Source of the DNA: Thermocoleostomius sinensis A174
GTDB lineage: Bacteria > Cyanobacteriota > Cyanobacteriia > Elainellales > Elainellaceae
NCBI RefSeq assembly: GCF_026802175.1
Contig: NZ_CP113797.1
Coordinates: 1,403,026-1,467,025, forward strand
Direction: 5' to 3'
Length of the DNA stretch: 64,000 bases
The notes under the pieces are model-generated. The model searched no databases, had not been told where the DNA came from, and saw only the letters and a program-made list of their open reading frames with translations. This document shows positions 44,474 through 52,762 of the stretch, one piece after another. Every line of letters starts with the position of its first letter. Position 1 is the first letter of the stretch. The position numbers and the translations under genes are program-made.

Positions 44474-45661
44474 TCACCGCAGCCAGTTCTTGAGCCGAGC
44501 CGCTACTTGAGGACGACGCAACTTGCGCATAGCCTTCGTTTGAATTTGCCGTACTCGTTCGCGGGAGAGATTGAAAATCACGCCGACTTCTTCTAGGGTG
44601 TGGGTTTCGCCAGTTGTTAACCCATAACGAAGAGCAATAATATCGCGTTCTCGTTCGGTTAATACTTCTCCTAAAACCGTGTAGATTTCCTGGCGCATCA
44701 TCGATTCGCTCATCTGCGCTTCGGGCGACTGGGTGCTGTGGTCTTCCAAAAGCTCCATCAGTTCTGTGTCTTCCCCTTTACCTACCCGGTGATTGAGCGA
44801 TAACGATCGCCGCCGCACCTGTTGCAAATTGCGAAGCTGATCGGGAGCCATATCCAAAGCCGCCGCTAGTTCAGCTTCCGTAGGGTTGCGATTTAGCTCT
44901 TTGCGCAGTTCGCGATGGGCCTTCTTCAGCTTATTAAGTTTTTCAACAATATGAATCGGCAGCCGAATCGTCCGCGCATCATTGGCAATCGTTCGAGTAA
45001 TACCTTGGCGAATCCACCAATAGGCATAGGTGGAAAATTTGTAGCCTTTGTCTGGGTCAAATTTCTCGGTGGCGCGGTTTAGGCCCAAAGCTCCTTCTTG
45101 AATCAAATCCAGGAATGGTACGCCACGATTGAGATAGCGCTTGGCGATGGACACCACCAGCCGTAGATTCGATCGAATCATCTTGCGCTTCGCTACCCGA
45201 CTGAGATACAGCCGATGTTCTAATTGGCGCTCTGTTAAGTCTAGAGATTTGGCAATGTCGGCCTTCGTCGCAGGACGATCGAGTTCTTTCTGAAGCCGTT
45301 CGCGTAGCTCTTCAATCTCACCGAGAAACTTGACTCGACGCGCCAACTCAATTTCTTCATCGGGTTTCAGCAGGGGATAGCGAGCCATTTCCTTGAAGAA
45401 AGCGCCCACAGCATCGTCTGAGACCGTTTTGCGATATCCCGATGCTCGGCTAGACATAAGTTCGCTTAATTCGCCCTCAAATCCAATGATGACACCGGGT
45501 TCACCGTCGCTGCGGTCATCTGAAAACCCCATCTCTTGCAGGTCGGACTCTGGCGAAAGAAAGTCAGTTTCAGAGAGGTTGATTAACCCAACTAAGTCAG
45601 TTGAGTCTTCAAACGAGTCACTCATTCTCCGATCGGAATTATGATTGTATAGGGCTGTCAT
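44474..45661 (-). CDS. sigC: Group 2 sigma factor, SigC-like
   Basis: A 395-residue sigma-70 factor with a short N-terminal region (so not the principal SigA), then regions 1.2-4.2: DAVGAFFKEMARYPLLKPDEE, MIRSNLRLVVSIAKRYLNRG, PFLDLIQEGALGLNRATEKF, STYAYWWIRQGITRTIAN, and the region 4.2 VIFNLSRERVRQIQTKAMRKL. The N-terminal VIIGFEGELSELM and overall spacing are those I associate with SigC, linked in cyanobacteria to carbon, nitrogen and stationary-phase responses. The start could be 45661 or the ATG at 45625, which has GGAG just upstream. It lies divergent from priA across a 1.28 kb spacer. Confidence 0.82.
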   Translation of the reverse strand: MTALYNHNSDRRMSDSFEDSTDLVGLINLSETDFLSPESDLQEMGFSDDRSDGEPGVIIGFEGELSELMSSRASGYRKTVSDDAVGAFFKEMARYPLLKPDEEIELARRVKFLGEIEELRERLQKELDRPATKADIAKSLDLTERQLEHRLYLSRVAKRKMIRSNLRLVVSIAKRYLNRGVPFLDLIQEGALGLNRATEKFDPDKGYKFSTYAYWWIRQGITRTIANDARTIRLPIHIVEKLNKLKKAHRELRKELNRNPTEAELAAALDMAPDQLRNLQQVRRRSLSLNHRVGKGEDTELMELLEDHSTQSPEAQMSESMMRQEIYTVLGEVLTERERDIIALRYGLTTGETHTLEEVGVIFNLSRERVRQIQTKAMRKLRRPQVAARLKNWLR

Positions 45662-45830
45662 ATCTACTTCGATTTAGTGCAATTAGTGCAATTAATTGGG
45701 GAGATAGCTGCAAAGAATGTGTTCAGTTCAACCAGTGCTTAATCAACCAGCGTTTTAGACGAGATTTGTAATCACAACGAACCCTTATCCAGTTGAACCG
45801 CGTTCCACCAACCATCAGTTAAACAAATGT

Positions 45831-45846
45831 GTTTGTCGAGACAAAC
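45831..45846. repeat. Inverted repeat upstream of sigC
   Basis: GTTTGTC-GA-GACAAAC is a 16-base near-perfect palindrome, 170 bases upstream of the sigC start. The symmetry and size suit a dimeric regulator, but I cannot name one. Confidence 0.6.
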
Positions 45847-46035
45847 GATGTCATTCACGGTCGTCTATATCAGTAAAATTTGATGAGGGACATCGAATGT
45901 TTTAGAAGAACACTTCAAAAACGTCGATAGGTTTGCTTTGTTGTTAAGGTTGTTTGCTGAACCCTAATTCATTTCTAATTCATTTAGATCTACCCTAACT
46001 TTCGGGCGGCTAGCTGTAAGTTGATACAACTATTT

Positions 46036-46080
46036 ATCTCAGCTTCGGTTTCTAATTAAGAAACCGCTGATGACTGAGAT
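46036..46080. repeat. Composite 45-base stem-loop
   Basis: The outer stem ATCTCAG (46036-46042) with CTGAGAT (46074-46080) encloses an inner stem CGGTTTCT (46046-46053) with AGAAACCG (46059-46066) and loop AATTA. Both stems are perfect. It lies in a non-coding region and could be a part of a structured RNA or an operator cluster. Confidence 0.65.
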
Positions 46081-46947
46081 ACAGATCAAGCTGACTGTGT
46101 AGGTCTAGCAGCACTAGGACTAACGCTACAAAGACCTGAGAGAATTAGACTAATAATGCCTATCTCTTGCGCTAACCCTACCGGAACCAGCCGATCGAAT
46201 TGTCTATCTGACTACATTTCTAGCCAAGATGTATCTGGCAGATTTTGTGTTTGCTACACCAAACTCTCAGAAAGAATGGTCTTTCTTGGCAGTGCTCTGA
46301 ATTTGTCAGGTCTCTGGCAATCCAGCTACAGGGCAAGGGATTATCTCCTTAGATGCAATCCAAAAAATGAATTCACTCTGAGCGCTTTCAATCGACGAAC
46401 ATTGTGAAACTAACGTGAGTACCACCTCATTTAACTGGTTTATTCATTCAACTGTGTGGTAGCGGGAAGAAGTTTAACTTCATCCTGGCGAATCGTCCAT
46501 CCAAGTTAATTTAACTTAACAATATTTGCGGTTGTCTCCTGTAATCAAATTGTTAATCAAACTGTAGAAGATTTGAAAAGTTGTAGAAAATTGTCTGTAT
46601 GCAACGCTCCTCGAAAAACAGAACTGGTTTTTATTGTCTTTTTTTATACGTTTGAGCTTGCTTTTTAGTTAAATTCCTCTAGTGCTTCAGGCAAGGCTGC
46701 TCAAAACTTGCTACCTTAATCTAGAGAAATGGTCAAAACTAGCCAGCCACATTCTTGCCGGGTGGTATGTACAGGGTTGCATTAGTTTTGTCTATTGTTT
46801 TTTGTTCGTCTCGTCGCTATTCTTAATTCCTCTGTGGTAGTAGATCGGGGCTTTATCGTCTTTCAGTATCGTTTTTCAGTCACTACTGATTCCTCAGATT
46901 CTATGCTCCGTCGCCCTGGCTTTACTCATTGTTGATTGCTCGATCGC

Positions 46948-49557
46948 ATGTATTCAAATTTACTTGAACCTTCCCTATCCCCCCGGCGATCTGTTTCGTC
47001 GCTCGCCGAACCCAACAACCGTTACCCGACGGAAGGAGGTTGGGTTGAAGTGTTGGTCGATTGTCCTGGTGCAGAAGGGTTATATACCTACGCTGTTCCA
47101 CCGCATTTACAGGTGCGATCGGGTGATATTGTGAGTGTGCCCTTCGGTGCTCAGCAAGTGGGAGGAATTGCCATTCAACGCCTGAGACAACTCAGTGCTG
47201 ATCGTGATCCGGCAACAATGCGTTCAGTTGAGGACGTGATTAGTCACGGTTTTTTTCCACCTACTTACTGGGAATTGTTACAGCGAGTCGCTCAGTATTA
47301 CTGTACGCCTCTGATTCAGGTGGTGCGAGTCGCTCTGCCGCCTGGCTTGTTGGGGCGATCGCAACGGCGCATTCGTCTCACTGCGGCGGCGCCGTTCCCC
47401 CCTATCAGGGAAGTACTATCTCCCACCGCTCAACAACTATTGACGTTGCTGCAAGCTCAAAAACAGGGCGATTATTCCTGGCACTATTTGCAGCGGCAAG
47501 TCCGCAGTGCCAACCGGGGGTTAACAGAACTGCTTCAGCGTGGGTGGGTAGAAAGCTATTTGGAACCGCCGTCTGTAGTTCGTCCTAGACAGCGCCAAGC
47601 TGTGATGCTAGCCCATCAACCGTCCATTCCATCCTTAAGTGGACAGCAGCAAGAAGTGCTGGCAATTCTGCGCCGACAAGGGGGGGAAATGTGGCTACAA
47701 GACTTGCTCCAACAGGGGCAGGTTAGCTCATCGGTGGTGAGAACCCTAGAGCGCAAGGGCTGTGTGGTGATTCGATCGCAGGAAGTGTTGCGCTTCGATG
47801 CAACTGTGCCGGTGGTTCCCGATCAGCCCAAAGCATTGACAGATGAGCAAGCAGAGGTTCTAGCTACCCTTAAGGCTTTGACAGGGCATGCCCAAGTGCT
47901 GCTGCATGGTGTGACTGGATCTGGCAAAACTGAAATCTATCTCCAGGCGATCGCGCCAGTGTTGCAGCGCGGACAGTCAGCCTTAGTGCTCGTTCCCGAG
48001 ATTGGACTCACCCCCCAACTCACGGATCGATTTCGGGCCCGCTTTGGATCGGCGGTGCATGTGTACCACAGTGCCCTGTCCGATGGAGAGCGCTATGACA
48101 CGTGGCGACAGATGCTAGAGGGTACGCCACAAGTTGTGATTGGCACACGATCGGCGGTGTTTGCCCCGTTGCCTCAGCTAGGGGTAATTATTTTAGACGA
48201 AGAACACGATGGTAGTTTTAAGCAAGACCAGCCCGTGCCTTGCTATCACGCTCGCACAGTGGCACAGTGGCGATCAAAATTGGTAAATTGCCCGCTGATT
48301 TTGGGATCTGCCACTCCCTGCTTAGAAAGTTGGGTGGAAGCAGGAGGGAGGGAAGCGAGGGAAGACAGAAAAGATATCTCCCGGTTGTTCTTTCCTTCCT
48401 CATCTTCCTCATCGTTGACATCGCCTCCGCCTTCCCTGTATTTATCTCTGCCGCGCCGAATTCACGATCGCCCCATGCCACCGATTGAAGTCGTGGATAT
48501 GCGGCGAGAACTGCACCAGGGCAACCGATCAATTTTCAGCCGATCGCTGCAAGACGCACTACAAACCATGCGCGATCAGCACCAGCAAGGATTACTGTTC
48601 ATTCATCGACGTGGACACAGTACGTTTGTCTCCTGTCGCAGTTGTGGGCACGTCATGGAGTGTCCGCACTGTGATGTCTCTTTGACGTATCACCAAACCC
48701 AACTGGGCGGACACGAAACCCTGCGCTGTCATTACTGCGGCTATGGGCGATCGCATCCATCTCGCTGTCCGGTCTGTGACGCTCCCTACCTGAAGCATTT
48801 TGGTAGCGGTACCCAGCGCGTCATGCAAGAATTGGCTCAGCATTTTCCTTCCCTGCGCTGCCTTCGGTTTGATAGCGATACTACTCGCGCCAAAGGGTCA
48901 CATCGCGCTCTATTGACTCGCTTTGCGTCCGGTGAGGCAGATATTTTAGTCGGGACACAAATGTTAACCAAAGGTATTGACTTGCCACAAGTCACCTTGG
49001 TAGGGGTGGTAGCGGCTGATGGTCTCTTACATCTTGCAGATTTCCGTGCCAGTGAACGAGCCTTTCAAGTGCTAACCCAAGTGGCAGGTAGAGCCGGACG
49101 GGGGGCTGATCCAGGACGAGTGATTTTACAAACCTATTCTCCTCAACATCCGGTGATTGAAGCCGTTGTTCAGCAAACCTATCCCTTGTTTGCCGAGGCA
49201 GAACTGCAACAGCGGCAAGCTTTGCATTATCCTCCCTATGGTCGCTTGGTCGCCTTTCGCCTCAGCGGCTTTGATGCCGAAGCCGTGCAGCAGACTGCCA
49301 CTGCCCTCGCCCATCATCTACGATCGCGCTTAGAGGCAGAATTATCCACTTCCACATCCGGCCAGACCCCTTTCTATGAACTGCTAGGACCGGCACCAGC
49401 GGCCATTGTCCGGGTGGCACGGCGTTATCGCTGGCAACTACTGTTAAAATTTTCCACGCATTATGAGATTGGGTTGCCAACCTTGACCGAGCTACGATCG
49501 CACTGTCCCGCGGGTGTCAGTCTCACCATCGACGTTGATCCGCTGCGATTGTTGTAA
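46948..49557 (+). CDS. priA: Primosomal protein N' (PriA helicase)
   Basis: PriA restarts collapsed replication forks. The 869 residues contain the N-terminal 3-prime-binding domain (EVLVDCPGAEGLYTYAVPPH), Walker A HGVTGSGKTEIY, the DEEH motif ILDEEHDGSFKQ, the zinc-binding cysteines in CRSCGHVMECPHC and CHYCGYGRSHPSRCPVC, and helicase motif VAGRAGRG. Between the motif LGSATPCLESW and RIHDRPMPPIEVVDMR there is an in-frame low-complexity insertion (about 48340-48450) encoded by purine-rich then pyrimidine-rich DNA, unlike the short linker in most PriA proteins. The start ATG at 46948 is preferred to TTG at 46936. Confidence 0.96.
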   Translation: MYSNLLEPSLSPRRSVSSLAEPNNRYPTEGGWVEVLVDCPGAEGLYTYAVPPHLQVRSGDIVSVPFGAQQVGGIAIQRLRQLSADRDPATMRSVEDVISHGFFPPTYWELLQRVAQYYCTPLIQVVRVALPPGLLGRSQRRIRLTAAAPFPPIREVLSPTAQQLLTLLQAQKQGDYSWHYLQRQVRSANRGLTELLQRGWVESYLEPPSVVRPRQRQAVMLAHQPSIPSLSGQQQEVLAILRRQGGEMWLQDLLQQGQVSSSVVRTLERKGCVVIRSQEVLRFDATVPVVPDQPKALTDEQAEVLATLKALTGHAQVLLHGVTGSGKTEIYLQAIAPVLQRGQSALVLVPEIGLTPQLTDRFRARFGSAVHVYHSALSDGERYDTWRQMLEGTPQVVIGTRSAVFAPLPQLGVIILDEEHDGSFKQDQPVPCYHARTVAQWRSKLVNCPLILGSATPCLESWVEAGGREAREDRKDISRLFFPSSSSSSLTSPPPSLYLSLPRRIHDRPMPPIEVVDMRRELHQGNRSIFSRSLQDALQTMRDQHQQGLLFIHRRGHSTFVSCRSCGHVMECPHCDVSLTYHQTQLGGHETLRCHYCGYGRSHPSRCPVCDAPYLKHFGSGTQRVMQELAQHFPSLRCLRFDSDTTRAKGSHRALLTRFASGEADILVGTQMLTKGIDLPQVTLVGVVAADGLLHLADFRASERAFQVLTQVAGRAGRGADPGRVILQTYSPQHPVIEAVVQQTYPLFAEAELQQRQALHYPPYGRLVAFRLSGFDAEAVQQTATALAHHLRSRLEAELSTSTSGQTPFYELLGPAPAAIVRVARRYRWQLLLKFSTHYEIGLPTLTELRSHCPAGVSLTIDVDPLRLL

Positions 49558-49606
49558 ACGCTATAAACTCTAGGGTCGCTTTAGGGCCAATTTCCAATTT
49601 CAGCCC

Positions 49607-50056
49607 CTAATCCTGCTTGGGACGCCGCTTACGTCGATTAATCAATGCCCGATCGACCGGAAACCCTGCCACTGGCATGACCTGATATTTGCGTTCGTCT
49701 TCCAGTTTGCGCAATTCCGTATAGTCTACCCAATGAATACAATCAACCGGACAAGTATCAATTGCCTCTTGAATCACATCTTCAGCATCCCCATCTTGCC
49801 GAATCACCCGCGATCGACCATAGTCTGGCTCAATATAAAACGTATTGCGAGCGACGTGGGCACAGTGTTTACAGCCAATGCAGGTGATTTCATCCACATA
49901 CACACCCTTCTGCCGTATGACGCCCCCCAGTTCCGGCTCTAATCCGGTACGATCGTCGGCATGACGCCAATTTCCACCTAATTCGGGTTCTAGTCCCGAT
50001 GGTGTTGCTGGCAGCCCATTCGCGATCGGCTCTATTGGTACGGAAAAATCACTCAT
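49607..50056 (-). CDS. 4Fe-4S ferredoxin with N-terminal repeat
   Basis: A 149-residue ferredoxin. CIGCKHC and the downstream CPVDC give the cysteine ligands for a 4Fe-4S cluster (CxxCxxC...CP), within VDEITCIGCKHCAHVARNTF. The first 45 residues carry two copies of GLEPELGG separated by the stretch NWRHADDRT, an exact short repeat. Sequence around the cluster is like ferredoxin proteins shared by cyanobacteria and plastids. It heads toward Ycf35 and DUF2997 genes on the same strand upstream, suggesting a shared redox module. It is convergent with priA. Confidence 0.88.
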   Translation of the reverse strand: MSDFSVPIEPIANGLPATPSGLEPELGGNWRHADDRTGLEPELGGVIRQKGVYVDEITCIGCKHCAHVARNTFYIEPDYGRSRVIRQDGDAEDVIQEAIDTCPVDCIHWVDYTELRKLEDERKYQVMPVAGFPVDRALINRRKRRPKQD

Positions 50057-50205
50057 TGCCTTGCTCTATCCATTGACAGCTTGAAACGCACTGCTCTGGG
50101 ACATAACCCACCAGAGAGCATCAAGTATCGAGAAAGCACCAAGGACTGAGTGCTGAGTGACGCTCCCTAACTCAGTCTCAGTCCTCCATTCTCAAACTAC
50201 CTGGT

Positions 50206-50592
50206 CTAGGCGCTCCAGCGTTGTACAACCAAGCGAATCGAACCGTCTTGATTCTGCTGTTGCTCTGCCACATGGAACCCTTGACGTGCTGTTTCCTTAA
50301 CAACCGTGTGGTATGCATAGCGCTGAGTAACCCGATTGACAAACCCCTCCACTGACAACGGCTGTTGCCAATATTGCAAGTCGGCTACTAGTTCGTACTG
50401 ATCATCATTGCGGCTAAAGCCGACATCGTATCCGTTCGCTTGCTCAATCACAATCTCTGCATCATGGGTTTGTCCTCGATACCCACGAATGGGTTGAGGT
50501 CCGGGCTTCCAGTTAATATTCAAATCGGTCAGGGCCGCTTGCAGAGACGTGAGATCACGGATTTGAGTTTTGATCTGAGTAAAGTGTGACAT
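50206..50592 (-). CDS. ycf35: Ycf35 (DUF1257) protein
   Basis: A 128-residue protein of the Ycf35/DUF1257 family, found in cyanobacteria and red-algal plastids. MSHFTQIKTQIRDLTSLQAA is the conserved N-terminus, so the ATG at 50592 is chosen; the frame is open to 50652 but the extra 20 residues are not family-like. The middle block YDVGFSRNDDQYELVADLQ is also typical. Function unknown. It lies between the ferredoxin and DUF2997 genes, all on the same strand. Confidence 0.88.
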   Translation of the reverse strand: MSHFTQIKTQIRDLTSLQAALTDLNINWKPGPQPIRGYRGQTHDAEIVIEQANGYDVGFSRNDDQYELVADLQYWQQPLSVEGFVNRVTQRYAYHTVVKETARQGFHVAEQQQNQDGSIRLVVQRWSA

Positions 50593-50652
50593 GGGAGACT
50601 TTATAATGACTTCGCTTGGACTAGGGGAACAGGAAATGAGATGCCAAACCAT

Positions 50653-50862
50653 CTACCACTCGCTGTAAGTGGTTTGAGAATAGGCAGAGTTTGATTGTTG
50701 AACTGGCTGAGCGTAGTATTCAGAAGTCGTTTCTTGACTAACGACGCGACCCAACTGGGCTTCGATCGCCGCCGTGACATCTGCACAGGATTTACCGACA
50801 ATTCCTGTAACTTTCTCTTGAACTCGACCATCTGGATAGATGATGAACTCCAGACTTTCCAT
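50653..50862 (-). CDS. DUF2997 protein
   Basis: A 69-residue protein (MESLEFIIYPDGRVQEKVTG, then GKSCADVTAAIEAQLGRVV) of the DUF2997 family. Such short proteins commonly lie next to Ycf35. It is the first gene of the DUF2997-ycf35-ferredoxin row (the three genes in transcription order), with gaps of 60 and 149 bases. Function unknown; the Gln/Ser/Tyr-rich tail is likely to be disordered. Confidence 0.82.
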   Translation of the reverse strand: MESLEFIIYPDGRVQEKVTGIVGKSCADVTAAIEAQLGRVVSQETTSEYYAQPVQQSNSAYSQTTYSEW

Positions 50863-51253
50863 GTTTGCTAACTAGCTCTCAGAAAGGTTTACCGAGTCAA
50901 ACTAGGCAAGCCTACCCCAACTGTCGCTGGCATTATTGTCAGCAGTCAGTTTAATGCATTTGAGCGTAACCCAGCTTGGATTGATTTTAATTAATCAACT
51001 GGAATTAGATGAATAACATCGAGTCAAAACGCAACAAAAATTAGCAGAGGGGTGAGGCTTTACTTCGTGTCTTCAGATAGTTTCGCTTAACTCAAGAATC
51101 CAGTCAAGGATGCTATTTGGCGAAAACTGGTCTTGATCTCATTCAAACCCAGGGAGAATTCATAGAAAATGCTCTATCTTTGAATGAGTTTTACACTTCT
51201 TCACTGTTCCACAGCCATCGAAACATGTCCTCAATCTTTGGGCTTACTTTGGA
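50863..51253. other. 391-base intergenic region upstream of the DUF2997-ycf35-ferredoxin row
   Basis: AT-rich, with a short palindromic stretch TTGATTTTAATTAATCAA around 50980-51000. No gene, tRNA or clear terminator is seen. It should hold the promoter of the DUF2997 row and the end of the RTX-protein transcript. Confidence 0.5.
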
Positions 51254-52192
51254 TTACACCAAGAAATTGCCAGAACCGACATCATCAAAGTCTACGTTAT
51301 TGAGAGTGACGAGGGTGCGGAAGGGGCGATCGCCATTGTCCCCGTCTATATCAATGCGAATCAACGTTCGCTCATTATCGTCATTGACAATCACGACATA
51401 CTTGTCGAGCCGATCGGATTCAGAGTAGCGACTGTCTGCAAAAATTTGTCTTAGATCCAGCACGTCTTCGTCAGTAACAAAGTCTGTAATTTCATCGCCC
51501 CGTTCGTCAAACAGGCTGTCTTTACTGCGCCCCCGATCGCGTACTGATCGATAAACAAACCGATCGCGCCCTGCGCCTCCGGTCAGCGTGTCATTGCCAC
51601 CACCGCCAATGATGACATCGCGTCCATTGCCACCAATTAAAGTATCGTCCCCCGAACCGCCAACCAGCGTGTCAGCCGAGCGCCCTCCATTGAGGCGATC
51701 GTCACCATTGTTTCCCTCCAGAAAATCTTGCCCAGTGCCGCCAAACAGGCTGTCGCGACCGCTATTTCCCTCTAAGCGATCGTCGCCTGCTTCTCCTTCC
51801 ACGCGATCGCGTCCGGGGCCACCAATCAACGTATCATTTCCGCCTCTACCAAATAAGCGATCGTTTCCTCCCCTGCCCCGCAAAATGTCATCCCCCTCTG
51901 TGCCGCGCAGTCTGTCATTGCGGTTGGTTCCTGTTCGTTCCACCCCCGGGACATTGGCGAGAACAACCTCAGATGCCGATAATGTGGCAGCAACCGTCAC
52001 CTCAGAGAGATTACCAGTTGTCTCAGACGTTGTAGCCGGGGATACAAGAGTAGAGCGCAGGGAGTTGTCCGCTTCAGGTAACAGAAAGTCGGAAGTGGAA
52101 TTAGAAGTAGATCGATTCGCTGTCATTAGTTCATCTAGGTTAAACGAGTCGCCAACCACAACGCCAGCAACAAGACTCGCAAAGTTTACCAC
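51254..52192 (-). CDS. RTX-type calcium-binding repeat protein
   Basis: A 312-residue protein whose middle is about nine haemolysin-type nonapeptide repeats with consensus GGxGxDxLx, such as RGRGGNDRLFGRGGNDTLIGG and GGSGDDTLIGGNGRDVIIG. These bind calcium in a parallel beta-roll. The C-terminal part (GRDRFVYRSVRDRGRSKDSL, DVLDLRQIFADS) is typical of secreted cyanobacterial RTX proteins and may carry the uncleaved type I secretion signal. No N-terminal signal peptide is seen, as expected for type I export. No transporter genes are adjacent. Confidence 0.85.
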   Translation of the reverse strand: MVNFASLVAGVVVGDSFNLDELMTANRSTSNSTSDFLLPEADNSLRSTLVSPATTSETTGNLSEVTVAATLSASEVVLANVPGVERTGTNRNDRLRGTEGDDILRGRGGNDRLFGRGGNDTLIGGPGRDRVEGEAGDDRLEGNSGRDSLFGGTGQDFLEGNNGDDRLNGGRSADTLVGGSGDDTLIGGNGRDVIIGGGGNDTLTGGAGRDRFVYRSVRDRGRSKDSLFDERGDEITDFVTDEDVLDLRQIFADSRYSESDRLDKYVVIVNDDNERTLIRIDIDGDNGDRPFRTLVTLNNVDFDDVGSGNFLV

Positions 52193-52762
52193 GTCACGGT
52201 TCTCTATTAACTATTCATTTTCGTCTGTTAAGACCAATGCTCTATCCGATTGCACAGTCTATCGACCCCTCCCAACCTCCCCTTGGCAAGGAGAGGAGCC
52301 GCCGGCGGTGAGGTGAATGTAATGCCGCAGACAACGAATGAGAAAAGACCAGGACTGACGGAGTTCAATCCGTTTCGCCCCTCAGCCCCTAAATGGAGGG
52401 GGGGAAGCTAGATAAACTCCTTCGTGTTGAGGGAGACAAGGGACAAGTGGGTTAGTGAAAGCATCTTAGCGCCTCCACCTAGCCTTGTTGAACTCTAATT
52501 GGCTGCAATGAGTGTCGTCGTTTCAACGTAAATTTAGGCAAAATGGGGAAGATTAAAACCCGTTGATATGATGCTTGGTTGTGGGTCGATCGCCAGTGTA
52601 GCTACTATATTGGTTCCGAAGCCATGGCTTCCGGATTACGGGTGCTTCTGGAGTGTTGTTATCTTCAGTAATCTGCGATGAGAGATGATCTCTGAATTGT
52701 CTCTAGCTGCTTATCATTTCCGCGTTATTTGTTTCCGTACTGTGAGGGTTGACTAAACTGCC
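52193..52762. other. 570-base divergent region with intergenic repeats
   Basis: Between the RTX protein and the Ser/Thr kinase. A C/T-rich foldback (CCTCCCAACCTCCCCTTGG with AAGGAGAGGAG, 52266-52300) and a second C-rich element (52376-52411) are dispersed intergenic repeats. The rest is AT-rich and likely to carry both promoters. No ORF is supported. Confidence 0.55.

Larger units (their letters stand above)
45662..46947. other. 1.28-kb non-coding region between sigC and priA
   Basis: The longest non-coding stretch of the window, AT-rich. It has a 16-base inverted repeat at 45831-45846 and a composite stem-loop at 46036-46080. An 83-codon frame at 46156-46407 on the plus strand has low-complexity composition, no ribosome binding site and no recognisable family; I do not call it a gene. 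An AT-rich weak hairpin followed by a T-run near 46608-46650 might end a transcript. A non-coding RNA is possible but not shown. Confidence 0.6.

Noticed and set aside
46156-46407. 83-codon plus-strand frame in the sigC-priA spacer
   Set aside because: No ribosome binding site, biased composition rich in Ser and Cys, no recognisable family, and a surrounding region that shows no other coding signal.
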